From Chryseobacterium gleum (GTDB lineage Bacteria; Bacteroidota; Bacteroidia; Flavobacteriales_C; GCA-002722245): DNA of 52,366 bases. The notes under the pieces were generated by a model. The model saw nothing but the letters and a program-made list of their open reading frames with translations. It searched no databases and was not told the origin of the DNA. Location: positions 1-52,366 of the forward strand of contig CAMBXP010000006.1 in the NCBI GenBank assembly GCA_945871895.1. Reading direction: 5' to 3'. The translations under genes were made by a program, and so were the position numbers. Of this stretch, positions 49,779 to 52,366 are shown piece after piece. Every line of letters begins with the position of its first letter. The first letter of the stretch is position 1.

Positions 49779-52366
49779 TTATTCCACCACTGTCACCGTT
49801 CCGTATTCTTCATTCCATAAATCTTTGTGAAATCTTTTGTAGCGTACTTTCCATACGTAAGTATCTATTTGTACGGGTTGTCCTTTAAATGTGCCATCCC
49901 ATCCTTTGCTGATATCGTTGCTGGTAAACAACAATTCTCCCCATCGATTGAAAATCATTAATTCAAATTTTTCTACACTAATGCTTCTGAAGTAAAAAAC
50001 ATCGTTTAGTCCGTCACCATTGGTACTTATCGCATTAGGCACATAAACTTTTCTTATAACAAACACATGAATTGAATCTCTATAATAACAACCTTTATCG
50101 TCGTACAAAAGATACTGATAAGTAATGTCTTCTTCGGGTATTCTAATCAATGGCGATGCGCAATCGGTGCAGCTTAAATAGGTGCTTGGCGACCAAAATA
50201 CATGTTCTTCAAAGGTGGCGTTAATTTGTTGATCGTCGCCATATTCTACCAAATATTCATCTTTAATTCCTGTAAATGGTTTGGTGGCTATACTAACTGT
50301 GGTATACATAGAATCACTGCAGCCATCTGTATTCGTGATGATTATTTTGTATTGGGTCTTATCTTGTGGAAAAGCTTTTGGGTTATCAATTACAGATGAA
50401 GTTAAGGTGTTGGCTGGCGACCACAAATAACTTACTCCGCCTTTCGCTAATAGGGCGATAGAATCGTTACGGCAAATAGTGGTGTCTTTCGACACGCTTC
50501 CTTGCACTTTAGATACTTTAACATCATGATAACCGGTATCTACTCCGCACATGTTGGTCACTACAACTTTGTACAATGTGTTGCTACTTGGAGTGGCCAA
50601 AGGATGTTTTTTAGTGGCGTCATCTAAGTGATTGTTGGGTATCCATTTGTAAGCGTAATTGCCGCTGATACCCGGATTTAAAAGCACAGATTCGGAAAAA
50701 CAAATTAAGGTATCACTCACTGTTTTAACATGAGGGGGCTGAATTACTTTAATATGAACAGAGTCTTTAATATCGCAGCCATCCACCGATTTAAAACTAA
50801 CATGAACTGTTTCACTTGCAGGCAGCGTTACTGTGGTGCTTCCTGCATTGGGTGAACTAAAACGATTGGCCGGAGTCCATGAAAAATTACTACCAACAGA
50901 AGCGCTAAGCGGAATGGATTTGCCTGAACAAACAGAGTCTTGCGGACTAATTTGATGTGCTAAAGAAAATAAAGTGATGGTGAGAGCAGCAGAATCTTTA
51001 GTACAAAAGCTATTGCCATTTACAATATAAGTGGTTTGTTGTGTTGGAGTTGCAATAACTTGAGTGCCGGTAGATTGATTTAATGTAGCGGCAGGTTTCC
51101 AGGTGTAGTTGGTGGCGCCTGATGCAGTGAGGGTGACGCTTTCACCCGGACAAATACTATCGTTTGGCAATACAGTCATGTTCACTTGCGGTAGAACGTG
51201 GAGAAGCATGAAGGTGGTATCGGTAGGCGGACAGCCACTTGGATCTGTGGCCACCAAGCGAATTTTAAAATAGCCAGTATCGCTGTAGGTATGGGTAGGT
51301 TGAAAATCATTACTTATTGTGCCATCACCTAAATTCCATTCGTAAGTAGTGCCGCCTCTGCTGTCGTTATTAAAAACAATAGGTTCATTTACACAAGCCA
51401 CCGAATCTGCGTTTCCGCCAATATTGGCAGTAAGTTTAGAAATATCGAATTTAATGACTGCTAAATTACAATTGTCGGCTTTGTTTGTTGTTGACCAGGC
51501 GCCAGGTGTAGTAGGAAAATCTGAATTTCCACCGCAACCACCGCAAACTGCCTGATACACATTTCCCTTTTTATCAAACCGACTCGTACCACCATCTACA
51601 TGCTCTAATGATGTTGGTCCGCCAAAATAAGTCCCATATTTTAAACTCCCTGCATTAGGAGAAAAAACAGCTAAATAAAAGTCACTTCCATCGCTCGTAC
51701 TTTGATAAGCATCGGCCGTTAAAGGCATGTTATTGGTGTTCCCTGCAGGTTTGTTTGGCGAGAAGAAGGAGTTTATTGTTCCACCCCAGGCAGAGATGTA
51801 AATATCTTCGCAATTGTTTACCAAGAAAGCCGATGGTACTAAGTCGGTGTTTGCCGAACTGCTTCCAAAAACAGTAGAAAAAATGGTAGTACTTAAATTG
51901 CTGTTTAATTTGTGAATAAACTGATGGCTGTTGGCATTGTTGTAAACCCCTGCAGGAAAAACGGGGTAAGCCCCTAAAGATTGACCATAAACAAAGACGT
52001 TATCGTTGATATCTGTTTGTACAAAATAGCATTGGTCGTAGGCTGCAGTTCCAATGTAGGTGCAAGCCAGTAAAGAGTTTCCATTGCTACTTAAATGTGC
52101 AATATAACCATCTATATCTCCTTGCGGAGTAATGTTTAACGCGCCAGCGGTGGTGGGCAAATTTACACTTTGTGAACCTCCAGTAACATACAAATCACCC
52201 TTGCTATCAAACTGAACAGAGTAGGCGGCATCAGTTCCATTTCCACCTATGAAGGTACTCCAAGTAAGTGAAGAAAGGTTGTTGTTGAACTTCATCACTA
52301 CGGCATCGTGCGTACCACCAGCAAATGTATTTTGAAATCCGCCAACTATAGGGAAATCGGTAGAAC
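49779..52366 (-). CDS. Large T9SS-secreted protein with SBBP repeats and PKD-like domains (partial)
   Basis: The first visible Met is at 52298, but the same frame is open to the window edge (STDFPIVGGFQNTFAGGTHDAVV), a typical SBBP repeat, so the gene continues outside. From N to C: SBBP-type repeats, a PKD domain (YEWNLGDGTISNDFQPTHTYSDTGYFKIRL), several Ig-like repeats of the form GxxYxWxP, and the gliding-motility C-terminal sorting domain (VPNAISTNGDGLNDVFYF ... FELMIFNRWGELLF ... GWDGTFKG). Exported by T9SS type B and held on the surface. It has Asp where most members have Gly before YVW. Confidence 0.92.
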   Translation of the reverse strand, partial: STDFPIVGGFQNTFAGGTHDAVVMKFNNNLSSLTWSTFIGGNGTDAAYSVQFDSKGDLYVTGGSQSVNLPTTAGALNITPQGDIDGYIAHLSSNGNSLLACTYIGTAAYDQCYFVQTDINDNVFVYGQSLGAYPVFPAGVYNNANSHQFIHKLNSNLSTTIFSTVFGSSSANTDLVPSAFLVNNCEDIYISAWGGTINSFFSPNKPAGNTNNMPLTADAYQSTSDGSDFYLAVFSPNAGSLKYGTYFGGPTSLEHVDGGTSRFDKKGNVYQAVCGGCGGNSDFPTTPGAWSTTNKADNCNLAVIKFDISKLTANIGGNADSVACVNEPIVFNNDSRGGTTYEWNLGDGTISNDFQPTHTYSDTGYFKIRLVATDPSGCPPTDTTFMLLHVLPQVNMTVLPNDSICPGESVTLTASGATNYTWKPAATLNQSTGTQVIATPTQQTTYIVNGNSFCTKDSAALTITLFSLAHQISPQDSVCSGKSIPLSASVGSNFSWTPANRFSSPNAGSTTVTLPASETVHVSFKSVDGCDIKDSVHIKVIQPPHVKTVSDTLICFSESVLLNPGISGNYAYKWIPNNHLDDATKKHPLATPSSNTLYKVVVTNMCGVDTGYHDVKVSKVQGSVSKDTTICRNDSIALLAKGGVSYLWSPANTLTSSVIDNPKAFPQDKTQYKIIITNTDGCSDSMYTTVSIATKPFTGIKDEYLVEYGDDQQINATFEEHVFWSPSTYLSCTDCASPLIRIPEEDITYQYLLYDDKGCYYRDSIHVFVIRKVYVPNAISTNGDGLNDVFYFRSISVEKFELMIFNRWGELLFTSNDISKGWDGTFKGQPVQIDTYVWKVRYKRFHKDLWNEEYGTVTVVE

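Overview
The window is a 52.4 kb piece of an AT-rich Bacteroidota chromosome, most like an uncultured member of the Chitinophagia/Sphingobacteriia side of the phylum. The evidence is a type IX secretion (T9SS) type B C-terminal domain with SBBP repeats and a T9SS type A-like tail, promoters of the Bacteroidota TTTG-N20-TAnnTTTG kind, starts without Shine-Dalgarno sequences, and typical Bacteroidota gene sets (SpoIIM/DUF4129/DUF4350/MoxR/DUF58, DUF4836-like lipoproteins, YfhO, TIGR02757, TIGR04325). It is mostly chromosomal housekeeping and envelope genes, with two accessory islands.

Region by region. 1-582: non-coding; bases 1-230 look like a decayed group II intron RNA. 583-4114: a serine hydrolase and a Crp-family regulator, once neighbours, are now separated by a RhuM-Fic gene, and a 360-bp segment (end of hydrolase, spacer, start of crp) stands on both sides of it. 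4230-9621: SDR oxidoreductase, membrane protein, ferredoxin reductase-like protein, CAP-domain protein, hotdog thioesterase, rhomboid protease and TIGR02757. 9624-16601: an RDD protein facing a tightly coupled operon SpoIIM-like, DUF4129, DUF4350, MoxR ATPase and DUF58. 16611-19814: kup-yfcE-aroE on the minus strand. 19944-24782: a tiny T9SS-tailed protein; ung, BamA-like protein and L,D-transpeptidase on the minus strand; a 43-residue lipoprotein; OsmC; an outer-membrane-type protein. 24786-28798: lipA, a beta-barrel-like protein, FAH-family hydrolase, a small membrane protein and meaB.

28875-29630 is the most unusual stretch. On the minus strand a well-formed promoter is followed by three tandem 90-bp tRNA-like units, a genuine tRNA-Met and a strong terminator. 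Immediately beyond lies a small GIY-YIG nuclease gene bracketed by 13-bp direct repeats that span the tRNA 3' end, with a tRNA 3'-half relic fused to the gene's end. 29685-36074: an LptF/LptG permease, two glycosyltransferases and a YfhO-type protein, a cell-surface polysaccharide or lipid export group. 36130-40410: ABM monooxygenase, SAM hydroxide adenosyltransferase, a membrane protein, phoH and purC. 40452-48298: OmpA-domain protein, RluA, two tandem DUF4836-like lipoproteins coupled to an ABC ATPase with a degenerate H-loop and its MacB/FtsX-like permease, then nth. 48400-52366: P-loop NTPase, TIGR04325 methyltransferase and the C-terminal part of a very large T9SS-secreted protein that runs off the window.

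Two copies of a long palindrome (39325 and 48308), and a shorter palindrome core found at 23586 and in the tRNA-like units, show that repeat families are active in this genome. No search or folding program was run; family names rest on motifs visible in the translations.
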